Below are positions 1 to 9,651 of a stretch of 64,000 bases of DNA, piece by piece (within the stretch, counting starts at the first letter, position 1; every line of letters begins with the position of its first letter). Origin of the DNA: an uncultured Flammeovirgaceae bacterium (lineage in GTDB: Bacteria > Bacteroidota > Bacteroidia > Cytophagales > Cyclobacteriaceae); contig CAKZYA010000004.1 of NCBI GenBank assembly GCA_937883755.1, forward strand, positions 1-64,000, read 5' to 3'. Position numbers and translations under genes: made by a program. The notes beneath the pieces were generated by a model. The model did no database searches. It was not told where the DNA came from and was given only the letters and a program-made list of their open reading frames with translations.

Positions 1-89
1 GGATGACCATCAGTTTTTAGCTAAGATATGCAGAAAACTACTTTAACCCATCACCAAGTGTCGGTAGTGTAGATTGGTTGAGGGTATAA

Positions 90-132
90 GTTTAGAGTGT
101 TTGAGTATTCAGGTGTTCGTGTATTCATGTAG
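90..132 (+). repeat. GTGTT-type low-complexity intergenic tract, copy 3
   Basis: This tract upstream of mpl consists of GAGTGTTTGAGTATTC, AGGTGTTCGTGTATTC and similar words. It shares TTCAGGTGTT with the inverted tract at 10280-10338. It is followed (149-190) by a second low-complexity stretch of AACTTCC words. The rest of the first 256 bases holds no gene I can support. Confidence 0.45.
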
Positions 133-217
133 AATAAGTAGCTTCAAACCTTGAACCCTGAACTTCCAACTTCATTCTTCCAACTTCCCAATCATTTGCC
201 CGTGAGGCATTTTGTCC

Positions 218-225
218 TAACTTTG
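218..225 (+). promoter_or_regulatory. Bacteroidota-type promoter -7 element upstream of mpl
   Basis: The octamer TAACTTTG fits the Bacteroidota -7 consensus TAnnTTTG exactly. A TTTG at 195-198 provides a -33 element with a 19-nt spacer, the usual distance. Transcription would start near position 232, giving a leader of about 25 nt before the ATG at 257. The pattern match is seen directly; promoter activity is inferred. Confidence 0.6.
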
Positions 226-256
226 CCAAAATTCTGATAAAACCTATGTTCAGTAT

Positions 257-1633
257 ATGTCCAATTCTTTAAACTGTGTGCATTTTATCGCCATTGGTGG
301 TAGTGTAATGCATGATCTAGCCTTGCACATTGCCCAAAAAGGAGTACAAGTTACTGGATCTGACGATGAAATTTACGATCCAGCTCGCAGTGCCTTGGCT
401 AAAGCTGGCTTGCTTCCTGAAAAAATCGGTTGGTTTCCTGAGAAAATTACTCAAGACTTAGACGCTGTAATCCTTGGCATGCACGCCCGACCGGATAATC
501 CTGAACTAAAAAAAGCCCAAGAATTGGGAATACCTATTCTGTCGTATCCTGATTTTATTTATGAAAATAGCCGGAATAAACAACGAGTAGTAATTGCTGG
601 GAGCCATGGGAAAACTACCATTACGGCTATTATTGTACACGTACTCAGCCATCTAAAGCGCAACTTTGATTATGTAATTGGTGCCAAGATTGATGCTCTT
701 CCGGGACGAGTGCAACTTAGTGATGCTCCGGTTATCATTATTGAAGGCGACGAATATCTATCGTCGCCCATCGACCGCAACCCAAAAATATTAAAATATC
801 ACCATCATATTGGTCTGATTAGCGGGATTGCTTGGGATCATTATAATGTGTTTAAAACTGAGGACGAATATGTTCAGCAGTTTGATTTGTTCGCTGATGC
901 CTCACCCAAGGCTGGGGTGCTGATTTTCTGTGAAGAAGATGATATGGCCACGGTTATTGGACGTAAAGAACGAGCTGATGTAGCCCGAATAGAGTATAAA
1001 ACCCACCCATACGAGGTGCAAGATGGAAAAAGCTATCTGAAAACTGCTAGCGGTGAAATACCCATTAAGTTATTTGGAGCACATAACATGCAGAACATCA
1101 GTGGAGCTATGGAGGTGTGCAAGCGGATTGGTGTCACTGAGGAGCAATTTTATAGTGTCATAGGCTCGTTTCAGGGAGCAAATATGCGGTTAGAACTGGT
1201 TGCTGAAAATAATCACTTCCGATTGTACAAAGACTTTGCTCATGCTCCTTCTAAACTACTAGCTACTACCAAAGCAGTGAAGGAACAATTTCCTGACCGT
1301 CAGTTGATTGCTTGCGTAGAACTACATACTTATAGCAGTCTTAACCCAGAGTTTATTGGTCAGTATCAGGATACTTTGCAAGATGCGGATGTCGGCATCG
1401 TATATCATAATCCTGAGGTATCTCAACACAAAAAATTAACTCCACTTACGGATGAGCAGCTTAAAAAGGCCTTTAACCAAGAAGATATTCTGATTTTTAC
1501 TCGGAGCCAAGACTTACAGAAGTACTTAACCGATCAGCAATGGGAAAATAAAAACTTACTCATGATGAGCTCAGGTACTTTTGGTGGACTAGATTTAGTA
1601 GTATTGGGAGAAAAGATTACGGGAAACGGATAA
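257..1633 (+). CDS. mpl: Mpl-like UDP-N-acetylmuramate:tripeptide ligase (Mur ligase family)
   Basis: This 458-aa protein is a Mur-ligase-fold enzyme. It starts with the N-terminal nucleotide-binding domain typical of MurC/Mpl (IAIGG near residue 11, then TGSDD) and carries the ATP-binding P-loop GSHGKTT at about residues 115-121. Mpl re-attaches the recycled tripeptide L-Ala-D-Glu-mesoDAP to UDP-MurNAc in the cytoplasm. The length matches Mpl (about 450-460 aa), and the features IEGDEY and HHHIGLISGI...WDHYNVF resemble Mpl more than MurC. It stands alone, not in a dcw cluster, which fits recycling rather than de novo synthesis. The ATG at 257 lies just downstream of a good promoter match. 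MurC is the alternative, less likely given the location and motifs. Confidence 0.88.
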   Translation: MSNSLNCVHFIAIGGSVMHDLALHIAQKGVQVTGSDDEIYDPARSALAKAGLLPEKIGWFPEKITQDLDAVILGMHARPDNPELKKAQELGIPILSYPDFIYENSRNKQRVVIAGSHGKTTITAIIVHVLSHLKRNFDYVIGAKIDALPGRVQLSDAPVIIIEGDEYLSSPIDRNPKILKYHHHIGLISGIAWDHYNVFKTEDEYVQQFDLFADASPKAGVLIFCEEDDMATVIGRKERADVARIEYKTHPYEVQDGKSYLKTASGEIPIKLFGAHNMQNISGAMEVCKRIGVTEEQFYSVIGSFQGANMRLELVAENNHFRLYKDFAHAPSKLLATTKAVKEQFPDRQLIACVELHTYSSLNPEFIGQYQDTLQDADVGIVYHNPEVSQHKKLTPLTDEQLKKAFNQEDILIFTRSQDLQKYLTDQQWENKNLLMMSSGTFGGLDLVVLGEKITGNG

Positions 1634-1765
1634 TGGAGGCCGGAATTTAGAAATTGGTGGAGATAAAGGAAAATGAAGTGCCGTTTTTCCCTTTTCCAAA
1701 CAACAATCAGCAATTTAGCTATTTAACAATCGAGCAATAGAATAGAACAATTGAGCCACTAAATC

Positions 1766-2578
1766 ATGATTGATCTCAAACTAAAGAACCCTTTAGTATT
1801 TTTTGACCTGGAAACCACGGGGGTGAACGTGACTCAAGACCGGATTATTGAATACTCGTTCATCAAGGTATTGCCCAATCAGCAGACCGAAGTACGTACT
1901 CAGAGGATTAATCCCTTAATGCCAATTCCGGCAGAAACCAGTCTAATCCACGGGATTTACGATGAGGACGTGAAAGATGCCCCCACATTTAAGACGGTAG
2001 CCCGAAACCTACATAAATTTCTGGAAGGTTGTGATTTAGCAGGCTTTAATATTATCAAGTTTGATGTCCCAGTGCTGGTTGAATCTTTTTTGCGGGAAAA
2101 TATTGAATTTGATGTGAGCCGCAGAAAACTAGTGGATGCCCAGAAAATTTTTCATTTAATGGAAAAAAGAACCCTTTCAGCAGCCTACAAATTTTACTGT
2201 CAGAAAAATTTAGAAGATGCTCACAGTGCCGAAGCTGATACCAAAGCTACACTAGAAGTGTTAAAGGCTCAGGTGCAGCGATATGAAGAACAAACAGTAG
2301 TTGATCTTCAGGGTAATCCAGTCGGAGTAATTCGTAATGACGTAGAATCACTACATAAAGTATCCACTACTAAGCTGGTTGACTTGGCTGGACGCTTTAG
2401 TTTAAATGATGATGGGGTAGAAATTATCAACTTCGGTAAGCATAAAAATAAGCTGGTTGAAGATGTACTCGCCTCTGAACCTGCATTTTACGATTGGATG
2501 ATGAAAGGGGACTTTCCGCTTGATACTAAACGAAAGCTGACAGAGATAAGATTACGTAGCCTCAAATCAAGGTTTTAG
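1766..2578 (+). CDS. DEDDh 3'-5' exonuclease (DnaQ/RNase T fold) with C-terminal DUF3820-like domain
   Basis: The 270-aa protein opens with an exonuclease domain at about residues 10-170. Exo I is FDLETTG with the D-x-E pair, Exo II is in GFNIIKFD, and Exo III is HSAEADTKA with the catalytic His and Asp, so the family is DEDDh. This is the fold of DNA polymerase III epsilon and of stand-alone trimming nucleases. After a short linker, residues about 220-265 (INFGKHKNK...DWMMKGDFP) resemble the small DUF3820-type domain found behind some exonucleases of the exodeoxyribonuclease X kind. There is no polymerase gene nearby, so a role in DNA repair or RNA trimming is more likely than replication proofreading, but the substrate cannot be read from the sequence. 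Confidence 0.85.
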   Translation: MIDLKLKNPLVFFDLETTGVNVTQDRIIEYSFIKVLPNQQTEVRTQRINPLMPIPAETSLIHGIYDEDVKDAPTFKTVARNLHKFLEGCDLAGFNIIKFDVPVLVESFLRENIEFDVSRRKLVDAQKIFHLMEKRTLSAAYKFYCQKNLEDAHSAEADTKATLEVLKAQVQRYEEQTVVDLQGNPVGVIRNDVESLHKVSTTKLVDLAGRFSLNDDGVEIINFGKHKNKLVEDVLASEPAFYDWMMKGDFPLDTKRKLTEIRLRSLKSRF

Positions 2579-2696
2579 TCGGTTTTATTTGGTTTTTGGT
2601 TGGATTTCTTCGGGTTTTCCCTACTTTTTGTAGTAACTTTATACAAGCTTTTTTGACTAAACTATCATCATTTAGACTTGCGCAATCAGCTTTTTT

Positions 2697-4880
2697 ATGG
2701 CTAAAACCATCATTGTATCCAACCGCCTCCCTATTAAAATTTCCCGTAACGAAAAAAAACAACTAGAGTATCAAACCAGTGCTGGCGGGTTAGCTACAGG
2801 ATTAGGATCAATTTACAAAGAAGGCAATAACCTTTGGATTGGTTGGCCCGGCTTGGTTACCAGTAAAAAGGAGGAAAAAACAGAAATTATAGATTCTATC
2901 GGAAAGGAAAGTATGTATCCTATCTTTCTGACGGAAGAAGACATAAAAGACTTTTACGAAGGGTTTAGTAACGAAACACTGTGGCCTAACTTTCACTATT
3001 TTACGCAGTATGCCGTCTATGAGCCTCGACTTTGGGAAGCTTACAAGCGGGTGAACCGTAAATTTGCGGATGAAATTCTGAAAAAGGCCGAGCCAGGTGA
3101 TACTCTCTGGATACACGATTATCAGTTAATGCTAGTGCCTGGGATGCTCCGTAAAGCTCAACCTGACTTGAGTATTGGATTCTTTTTACACATTCCCTTT
3201 CCTTCGTATGAGATTTTTCGCTTGCTACCCTGGCGTAGGGAGCTGCTGAATGGCGTACTAGGGTCAGATTTGGTAGGTTTCCACACCTACGATGATATGC
3301 GCCACTTCCTTAGCTCGGTGAGCCGCCTAGCTGGATTGAGTAGCTCTCAAGGGCAAGTTGTCGTTAATAATCGCCAGGTAATGGTAGATTCTTTTCCGAT
3401 GGGAATTGATTACGATAAATACGCTCAGGCTGCCGCTTCACCTGGGGCACTGGAAAAAGAAGTACACTATCGCATATCATTAGGTGACCAAAAACTCATT
3501 CTGTCAATTGATCGCCTAGATTATTCCAAAGGGATTCCTCAGCGGCTGGAGGCATTTGAGATGTTCTTTGACCGTTACCCCAAGTACCGGGGCAAGGTTT
3601 CACTGATTATGGTAGTGGTGCCTTCGCGCGATTCCGTGGGAAAATATAAAGAACTAAAAGAGGAAGTAGACCGATTGGTAGGCCGCATTAACGGGAAGTA
3701 CGGTAAAATCAATTGGACTCCTGTACATTTTTTCTACCGATCCTTTCCGCTAGATGAGCTTTCGGCTTTCTATCGTATGGCAGATGTAGCTCTGGTTACC
3801 CCTATGCGCGACGGAATGAACCTGGTTTGTAAAGAGTTTATCGCTAGTAAGATCAATAAGAAAGGAGTGCTAATTCTGAGTGAAATGTGTGGTGCCTCCA
3901 AGGAGCTTTCTGATGCGATTCTAATTAACCCCAATGATACTAATCAACTAGTAGAAGCTATTGACCAAGCGTTGATGATGCCGGAGCAGGAGCAAGTCCA
4001 GCACATGACTACCATGCAAAATTCACTGAAACTGTATAATATTTCACACTGGGTAAATTTATTTATGGAGAGCTTAACCACTATTAAGGAGATGCAACGT
4101 AGTATGCAAACCCGTCATTTAGACGAACTGTCGCAAGAAAAAATGTTGAAAGAATTTAGTAAAGCCAGCGAACGATTAATCTTTCTTGATTACGACGGAA
4201 CGCTTACTGGCTTTCATAGCGACCCTCGGGATGCTAAACCTGATGATGAGCTAAAAGACATAATGACCAGACTGGTGAAGGAAGAAAAAAATAAAGTAGT
4301 GGTTATCAGTGGTCGAGATAAAGATACCCTTGGGGGCTGGATGGGAGAGTTTAATATCACCTTAATTGCTGAACACGGAGTGTGGTTACGAGAAAAGGAT
4401 AAAGATTGGCGAACCGTTGTAACGATGAAAGGCGACTGGAAAAAGGAAATTATGCCAGTCTTGGAGATGTATGTACAGCGTACCCCCGGTTCATTTATTG
4501 AAGAGAAAGACTTTTCTTTGGTTTGGCATTACCGCAAGGTGGAAACCGGGTTGGGCGAACTACGTACTCGCGAGTTAGCTAGCCATTTAAAGTATATTTC
4601 TTCTAACAGCAACCTACAAGTATTGGAGGGTGACCATGTGGTAGAGATTAAAGACCGAGAAGTAAACAAAGGGCGAACCGCCCAGCAGTGGCTCAACCAA
4701 ACTTCACATGATTTTGTGTTTGCTATTGGCGATGATGCTACTGACGAAGATACCTTTAGAGCTATGCCTAAAGATGCTTATACCATTAAAGTGGGTAGTA
4801 AAACCTCGGCGGCTCGCTTCAATGTTAATTCCTTCGAAGATGTACGAGCCTTACTGAAAGTGATGATTAAAGAAGGGTAA
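2697..4880 (+). CDS. otsAB: Bifunctional trehalose-6-phosphate synthase/phosphatase (OtsA-OtsB fusion)
   Basis: The 727-aa protein fuses two enzymes. Residues about 1-465 form a GT20 glycosyltransferase that makes trehalose-6-phosphate from UDP-glucose (or another NDP-glucose) and glucose-6-phosphate. Visible motifs are SNRLP, the glycine turn [42 protein letters not shown] and [10 protein letters not shown]. Residues about 490-727 form an HAD-superfamily phosphatase with the nucleophile motif LDYDGTL and the late acidic motif [10 protein letters not shown], which removes the phosphate to give free trehalose. Both sets of catalytic motifs look intact. A cytoplasmic enzyme of this kind supplies compatible solute under osmotic or desiccation stress. 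It is convergent with a GH15 gene, which may act on the same pool. Confidence 0.95.
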   Translation: MAKTIIVSNRLPIKISRNEKKQLEYQTSAGGLATGLGSIYKEGNNLWIGWPGLVTSKKEEKTEIIDSIGKESMYPIFLTEEDIKDFYEGFSNETLWPNFHYFTQYAVYEPRLWEAYKRVNRKFADEILKKAEPGDTLWIHDYQLMLVPGMLRKAQPDLSIGFFLHIPFPSYEIFRLLPWRRELLNGVLGSDLVGFHTYDDMRHFLSSVSRLAGLSSSQGQVVVNNRQVMVDSFPMGIDYDKYAQAAASPGALEKEVHYRISLGDQKLILSIDRLDYSKGIPQRLEAFEMFFDRYPKYRGKVSLIMVVVPSRDSVGKYKELKEEVDRLVGRINGKYGKINWTPVHFFYRSFPLDELSAFYRMADVALVTPMRDGMNLVCKEFIASKINKKGVLILSEMCGASKELSDAILINPNDTNQLVEAIDQALMMPEQEQVQHMTTMQNSLKLYNISHWVNLFMESLTTIKEMQRSMQTRHLDELSQEKMLKEFSKASERLIFLDYDGTLTGFHSDPRDAKPDDELKDIMTRLVKEEKNKVVVISGRDKDTLGGWMGEFNITLIAEHGVWLREKDKDWRTVVTMKGDWKKEIMPVLEMYVQRTPGSFIEEKDFSLVWHYRKVETGLGELRTRELASHLKYISSNSNLQVLEGDHVVEIKDREVNKGRTAQQWLNQTSHDFVFAIGDDATDEDTFRAMPKDAYTIKVGSKTSAARFNVNSFEDVRALLKVMIKEG

Positions 4881-4918
4881 GCACGGAGTCCGGAAGCCGA
4901 AGACGGGAGACCGGAAAA
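4881..4918 (+). repeat. GGAGNCCGGAA-type low-complexity tract
   Basis: Directly after the trehalose gene lie the words GGAGTCCGGAA, GCCGAAGACGG and GGAGACCGGAA, similar to the stretch GGAGGCCGGAA at 1634-1644. It looks like a further family of degenerate intergenic repeats in this genome, not a terminator. Confidence 0.4.
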
Positions 4919-5010
4919 CTTTCTTTGGTTTTGATAGAGTACTCAGAAGCTTTAAAGGTTGTTTTACACGGCATATCTTCTACTTTATCTTATTCTATTT
5001 CGGGACTCCG

Positions 5011-6792
5011 TTAAAGAAATGTTGGATGATCCAGCTGGGTAGCAATTCGGAAAGCTGCATTGACTAACCCTACGTGGCTATAAGCCTGGGGGAAATTACC
5101 CCACTGACTACCAGTTTCAGCATCAACATCCTCGCTAAATAGCCCTACGTGATTACCAAACTTCATAATGCTTTCAAACGTCTCAATCGCCTCATCGAGG
5201 CGACCTACGCAGGCAAGCGCCTCTACGTACCAGAAAGCGCAAATCAAGAAGGTTGTTTCGGGGGTGCCAAAATCATCGGCGTGCTTGTAACGATAAAATA
5301 AACCACCTTCAGAGCGAAGCTCTTTCTCCAAATTGACTAGATGTTGCTTAGCCCGATCAGAACTAGGGTCAAGGTAGTTCATCATAATAAGCTGTAAGGT
5401 GCTGGCATCCAGGTTATTAGTGCCAATAGCCTGGGTGTACACACCTCGCTGAGCATCGTAGCAGGCTTCAATTTTATTAGCAGCTAAGTCGCGCAACTGA
5501 ACCGCCTTCTTGCGGAGACGGCCATCTTTCAGGAAATCTGCAATTTTTACGGCAGCTGAACTTCCTGCCCAGTGGAACAAGTAGGTATAACAATGCAGTT
5601 GCTTAAAGTCCCGGAACTCCCAAAGGCCAGCATCAGGTTCCTGAATGAACTTCTCAATCCGGTTAAGCACATCAACGGCCAGCTTATCCGAACCAGCCCG
5701 CTCGTCTTGGTTAAACCGATAATCTACGTAAAGCGGCAGTAAAGAAAGTAGCACCTGCCCGTACACATCATTCTGAATATGCTCGTAGGCTTGGTTGCCA
5801 ACCCGAACTGGGCCATTGCCCTGATAGCCTTCTAAATCAATAATTCGCTCTACTAACTGATCGCGTCCCCCAATGGCATACAGCGGTTGGTAACGCTCAC
5901 CTTGGGTGGCGGAAATGTTGGCGATATAGTGGAAGTACCGCTCTAACTCTTCAAAGTGTCCAATATTGTTGAACGCATTAAGTGTGTAGTACGTATCCCG
6001 TAACCAGCAGTAGCGATAATCCCAATTGCGGCCACTGCCGGGTGATTCGGGTAAGCTAGTGGTTGCTGCGGCAATTATGCCTCCGGTGTCTTCGTATTGA
6101 TGAATTTTCAGCACTAATGCTGATCGTAGTACTTCACGTTGACCAAAACTCTTAATGCTAGTACTTTTTACCCAATCGCGCCAGTAGTTAGTGGTATTTT
6201 GTAGGAAGGCTTCTGAAGTACTGCGTACGGGGGCTTCCAGAGGTGCTCCGTAGGTCAGAACTATATATTTAGTGTCGTTCAGTACAAAATAGTTGTTTTC
6301 TAAAATGTGGGTCAGGGAAATATCCGTAGTAAGGCGTATTTCATTCTGTAATCCGAGAAATTTAATATGGTTGCTCGCCTGATTACAGGAGAGATTAATA
6401 TTGCCATATTCTCCCGTGGGGTTACAGGTAACTTTCACCAGTGGAGTACCCGACAGGGGCTCAATCTTTCGGATGAGCATTAATGGCTTAAAGTAGCGAT
6501 CATACTGGAAGAAGCGGGGAGCGAAATCAGTTACCCGATATTTTCCTTCATCAGTGGTAATCTCAGTGCAAAGTACATTGGTATTTTCCTGGTAGTACTG
6601 ATGAGTAGAAAAAGAGTCGGATTCAGGCTTAATACTGAACTCACCACCTTTTTCTTTATCCAAAATACCACCAAAGACAAAGCTACTATCAAAGCGGGGC
6701 CAGCAAAGCCAGGCTACATTAGTATCTTTGCCAATGTGAGCCAAGAAAGCGCAATTTCCGATTACGCCATATTCGTAAGTATGCTTACTCAT
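5011..6792 (-). CDS. Glycoside hydrolase family 15 protein (glucoamylase- or trehalase-like)
   Basis: This 593-aa cytoplasmic protein has the two-part layout of bacterial GH15 enzymes: an N-terminal beta-sandwich region (YGVIGNCAFLAHIG then WLCWPRFDS) and a C-terminal (alpha/alpha)6 barrel from about residue 220. The barrel has the conserved WDYRYCWLRD and a late acidic segment (SEDVDAETG near residue 560) of the type holding the catalytic base. No signal peptide is present. The family includes glucoamylases, glucodextranases and the actinobacterial-type trehalases. Its neighbour, tail to tail, is the trehalose synthase/phosphatase fusion, which makes trehalose hydrolysis an attractive guess, but the sequence alone does not separate trehalase from maltooligosaccharide hydrolase. 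Confidence 0.88.
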   Translation of the reverse strand: MSKHTYEYGVIGNCAFLAHIGKDTNVAWLCWPRFDSSFVFGGILDKEKGGEFSIKPESDSFSTHQYYQENTNVLCTEITTDEGKYRVTDFAPRFFQYDRYFKPLMLIRKIEPLSGTPLVKVTCNPTGEYGNINLSCNQASNHIKFLGLQNEIRLTTDISLTHILENNYFVLNDTKYIVLTYGAPLEAPVRSTSEAFLQNTTNYWRDWVKSTSIKSFGQREVLRSALVLKIHQYEDTGGIIAAATTSLPESPGSGRNWDYRYCWLRDTYYTLNAFNNIGHFEELERYFHYIANISATQGERYQPLYAIGGRDQLVERIIDLEGYQGNGPVRVGNQAYEHIQNDVYGQVLLSLLPLYVDYRFNQDERAGSDKLAVDVLNRIEKFIQEPDAGLWEFRDFKQLHCYTYLFHWAGSSAAVKIADFLKDGRLRKKAVQLRDLAANKIEACYDAQRGVYTQAIGTNNLDASTLQLIMMNYLDPSSDRAKQHLVNLEKELRSEGGLFYRYKHADDFGTPETTFLICAFWYVEALACVGRLDEAIETFESIMKFGNHVGLFSEDVDAETGSQWGNFPQAYSHVGLVNAAFRIATQLDHPTFL

Positions 6793-7070
6793 CGTGTTGG
6801 GTTAGTTTAGAAACATCTCTCGCAATATCAGACGCATATTAGTGAAGCACTGGGGTAAATTCAAACGATACGTCAGTTATACGAGCAAATAGTAAATTTT
6901 TATTGGGTTTACTTACGCTTGTAAGAAACAGTATAAAGTTGTTTCAATTGTTTTTATGGTTTTTCTGCCCGAAGTGTACTAATTTTTACCGATGAAAAAG
7001 GAGGAAGCAAAACGAAGTTTGTCAATTAAGTATCTTCCGAATCAATTATAACTAACCAAGTCTCAAAACC
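6793..7070. other. 278-bp gap between divergent GH15 and FAH genes
   Basis: No coding region is seen between the GH15 start (minus) and the FAH start (plus). A TATCTTCC at 7031-7038 is a weak -7 candidate for the FAH gene. No clear hairpin or repeat is present. Confidence 0.4.
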
Positions 7071-7682
7071 ATGAAAATTATCGCTATTGGACGTAATTAC
7101 GCTGATCATATCCAAGAACTTGAGAACGAAAGACCTGATGAACCCGTGGTATTTATGAAGCCGGATACCGCGCTGCTAAGAAATAACGATCCACTGTATT
7201 ATCCAGAATACACCCAAAACATTCACTACGAAGTAGAGATCTTGATCAAGATTAGTCAGGAAGGAAAGTACATTCAGGAGAAGTTCGCCAGTAAATATTA
7301 CGACAGCATCGGAATTGGTATTGACTTCACGGCAAGGGATTTGCAGCAGAAAGCAAAAGAGAAAGGTTTGCCCTGGTTACTGGCCAAAGGGTTCAATGGT
7401 TCGGCTCCGGTATCAGAGTTTATTTCTAAGGAAAAGTATCCTGATTTACAGAACCTGAATTTTAGCCTGAAAGTGGATGGAGAAACAAAGCAGCAGGGAA
7501 ATACCAGTTTAATGTTATTTCCCGTTAATTCGATAATCGCTTATGTTTCTCAGTTCATCACCTTGAAAAAAGGAGATATTTTATTTACGGGTACGCCCAA
7601 AGGTGTGGGGCCAATTCAGCCGGGTAATGTGCTAGAGACCTTTATTGAAGATCAAAAAATGTTGACTTGTGAAATTAAGTAG
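7071..7682 (+). CDS. Fumarylacetoacetate hydrolase (FAH) family protein
   Basis: This compact 203-aa protein belongs to the FAH superfamily. It shows the opening IGRNYADH, the metal-binding acidic residues in HYEVEIL and in IGIDFTARD, and the C-terminal FTGTPKGVGPIQPGN motif near residue 170. Family members are divalent-metal enzymes that hydrolyse or decarboxylate acyl-pyruvates, for example acylpyruvase (FAHD1-like) or oxaloacetate decarboxylase. The short length without an N-terminal extension fits the FAHD1-like group. The 3' end overlaps the next gene by 14 nt, so the two are probably co-transcribed although their functions appear unrelated. Confidence 0.88.
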   Translation: MKIIAIGRNYADHIQELENERPDEPVVFMKPDTALLRNNDPLYYPEYTQNIHYEVEILIKISQEGKYIQEKFASKYYDSIGIGIDFTARDLQQKAKEKGLPWLLAKGFNGSAPVSEFISKEKYPDLQNLNFSLKVDGETKQQGNTSLMLFPVNSIIAYVSQFITLKKGDILFTGTPKGVGPIQPGNVLETFIEDQKMLTCEIK

Positions 7683-9585
7683 GGTTGTTATACTGATTTG
7701 TATTCCGGTACTGTTTGCTTCGGTAGGATTTGAAAATGATAGTTACTATCTGTTTCCAGTCAAGCCAGGCGAGCGAAATTATCTGTCGGGTAACTTTTGT
7801 GAGTTGCGTAGTTCTCATCTTCACGCTGGGATAGACATTAAAGTTGGCGGGGTAGTTGGCGCACCAATTCACGCTACGGCCGACGGGTACATTAACCGGA
7901 TTAAAATTTCCTACGGAGGCTACGGCAATGCACTCTATATTCAGCACCCTAACGGAACAAGCAGTGTTTACGCCCACCTCCACAAGTTCAATGATCAAAT
8001 TCAAGAATACGTTAAGAAGGCTCAGTACCAGAAGAAATCCTTCACTATTGAGCTGTTCCCTCAGAAAAATGAGTTAACGGTAAAGCGAGGCGAAGTGATT
8101 GGCAAGGCGGGAAATTCTGGTTCATCAGGTGGACCACATCTGCACTTCGAGATTCGTGATGCCAACCAGCAACCGATGGATCCGCTAAAGTTTGGATTTA
8201 AAGAAATTGTAGACAATGTATCACCTTACGTTCGTCGCATTGCGCTAACTACCTTGGGTGAAGATGCGCGGATTAATGGTCAGTTTGGCCGCTTTGAGTT
8301 TAGTTTGAAATCGCAGAATGGTAAATACGTAGTAGATGAACCCATCGCGGTAAAAGGTACAGTAGGGGTAGAGGTTGCCGCCTTTGATAAAGCTACTGGT
8401 GTGCGAAACGTATATGGTGTAAAAGAAACAAAGCTGACGTTAGATGGGCAATCGCAGTTTCATTGTAATATGGAGAAGTTCTCGTTCTCCCAAGCGAAAA
8501 ATATCCACGTGCATACCAACTACGAGGAGCGTCATCGGCAAAATCGCACATTCTTTAAATTGTACGTAGACGATGGCAATACACTGCCGTTTTATAAAAC
8601 GAACTCCCAAAAGGGTAAGATCACGATTGATGACGACCAGGTACATCAGGCTAGCATTACGCTGGCAGACATCAATGGTAACCAAAGCCAGGTAGATTTT
8701 TCCCTACAAGGTCAGCCGAAAACAGATAAAGTGCTCAAGACCCGTTACTTCAATAAGCCTTATTCCTCTCAAAACTACCATGTGCGGGGCAGTGTATTAC
8801 AGCTATTTGCTCCGGTAGACAAAAACCCTGAGGGAATTTATCAGCGCAAGCTGGCTACTTTTTTCTCTGAACGAAGGGTTCATGAAGAGCCTCCGGCCTA
8901 CGTGGTGAACGATGTTGCTGTTTACCTGTGGAACCTCAATCGGGGTATTCCGGACTCTGTTGACATGTGTGGTGATATACATGCTTTACCGCTAAAAGTA
9001 AAAGTGCCATCCCGAAGCGCATTCAGCTTTTATCAACCTCAAATGAATGTCACTTTTCCTAAATCAGCTCTGTTCGATACCTTATTTTTAGCGATGAATT
9101 ATGAGCAGGAAGCGAGAAAAGAGTTGTTTCGTATTCATCAGGATAATGTGCCATTGCGGCAAAATATGCAAATACTACTCAAACCTCGTCAATTCCCTGA
9201 AGGCCCCCGAACAAAAACGTCAGTATACCGGGTAGATGCTAAAGGGGATTTAGGCTATGAAGGCGGTGAGTGGAAAGGAAGTACTATTTCATTCCGTACC
9301 CGCAACTTCGGTGATTTTATCCTGGAAGTAGATACTATCGCTCCAGTAATTACCCCACTCAGTATCAGCTCCGACCGATTACGCTTCAAAATTGAAGATA
9401 TAACCTCGGGCATTCGCGAATACGAAGCCTACGTAGACGGCGAATGGCTGCTGATGCACTATGATTATAAACGAGATTTGATCTGGTCGGATCGGCTAGA
9501 CGATTCTAAGCCCCTCCAGGGCGAAGTAAAACTCCGAGTACGCGATATGGTCGGGAATGAGAATGTATTTACGAGGAGAATTTAG
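7669..9585 (+). CDS. Secreted M23-family metallopeptidase
   Basis: This 638-aa protein starts at a GTG inside the last codons of the preceding FAH gene. The N-terminus is a signal peptide (residues 1 to about 21). A LytM/M23 zinc peptidase domain follows at about residues 40-175: the zinc ligands are visible in SSHLHAGIDI (His and Asp) and in GGPHLHFEIRD (HxH), with YAHLHKF between. All four key residues are present, so the domain should be active on cell-wall peptides, unlike the degenerate EnvC-type regulators. The remaining 450 residues are beta-rich and not assigned to a known domain. It probably acts in the periplasm on peptidoglycan. No ATG closer than this GTG keeps the signal peptide. 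Confidence 0.86.
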   Translation: MKLSRVVILICIPVLFASVGFENDSYYLFPVKPGERNYLSGNFCELRSSHLHAGIDIKVGGVVGAPIHATADGYINRIKISYGGYGNALYIQHPNGTSSVYAHLHKFNDQIQEYVKKAQYQKKSFTIELFPQKNELTVKRGEVIGKAGNSGSSGGPHLHFEIRDANQQPMDPLKFGFKEIVDNVSPYVRRIALTTLGEDARINGQFGRFEFSLKSQNGKYVVDEPIAVKGTVGVEVAAFDKATGVRNVYGVKETKLTLDGQSQFHCNMEKFSFSQAKNIHVHTNYEERHRQNRTFFKLYVDDGNTLPFYKTNSQKGKITIDDDQVHQASITLADINGNQSQVDFSLQGQPKTDKVLKTRYFNKPYSSQNYHVRGSVLQLFAPVDKNPEGIYQRKLATFFSERRVHEEPPAYVVNDVAVYLWNLNRGIPDSVDMCGDIHALPLKVKVPSRSAFSFYQPQMNVTFPKSALFDTLFLAMNYEQEARKELFRIHQDNVPLRQNMQILLKPRQFPEGPRTKTSVYRVDAKGDLGYEGGEWKGSTISFRTRNFGDFILEVDTIAPVITPLSISSDRLRFKIEDITSGIREYEAYVDGEWLLMHYDYKRDLIWSDRLDDSKPLQGEVKLRVRDMVGNENVFTRRI

Positions 9586-9625
9586 TGTTTTGGTGTTACA
9601 GTGCGTTAGTGCTCGAGTGTTGGGG
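9584..9625 (+). repeat. GTGTT-type low-complexity intergenic tract, copy 1
   Basis: Directly after the M23 peptidase stop lies a degenerate tract made of short GTGTT/GTGCGTT-like words (GTGTTTTGGTGTT, CAGTGCGTTAGTG, GAGTGTTGG). A similar tract in inverted orientation lies at 10280-10338, and a third at about 90-132. The word TAGTGCGTAATG in the inverted copy matches CAGTGCGTTAGTG here. The repeat nature is seen by eye; an alignment would fix the unit. Confidence 0.5.
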
Positions 9626-9651
9626 ATCATAGGAACTTGAATTAGAAGCTA

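Noticed and set aside
1-46. Possible end of an upstream gene (frame 2, stop at 44-46)
   Set aside because: Only 14 codons are visible, with no recognisable motif, so coding status cannot be supported.
90-132. Possible CRISPR-like array
   Set aside because: The tract is a degenerate short-word repeat with no fixed repeat length or unique spacers, and no cas genes are present.
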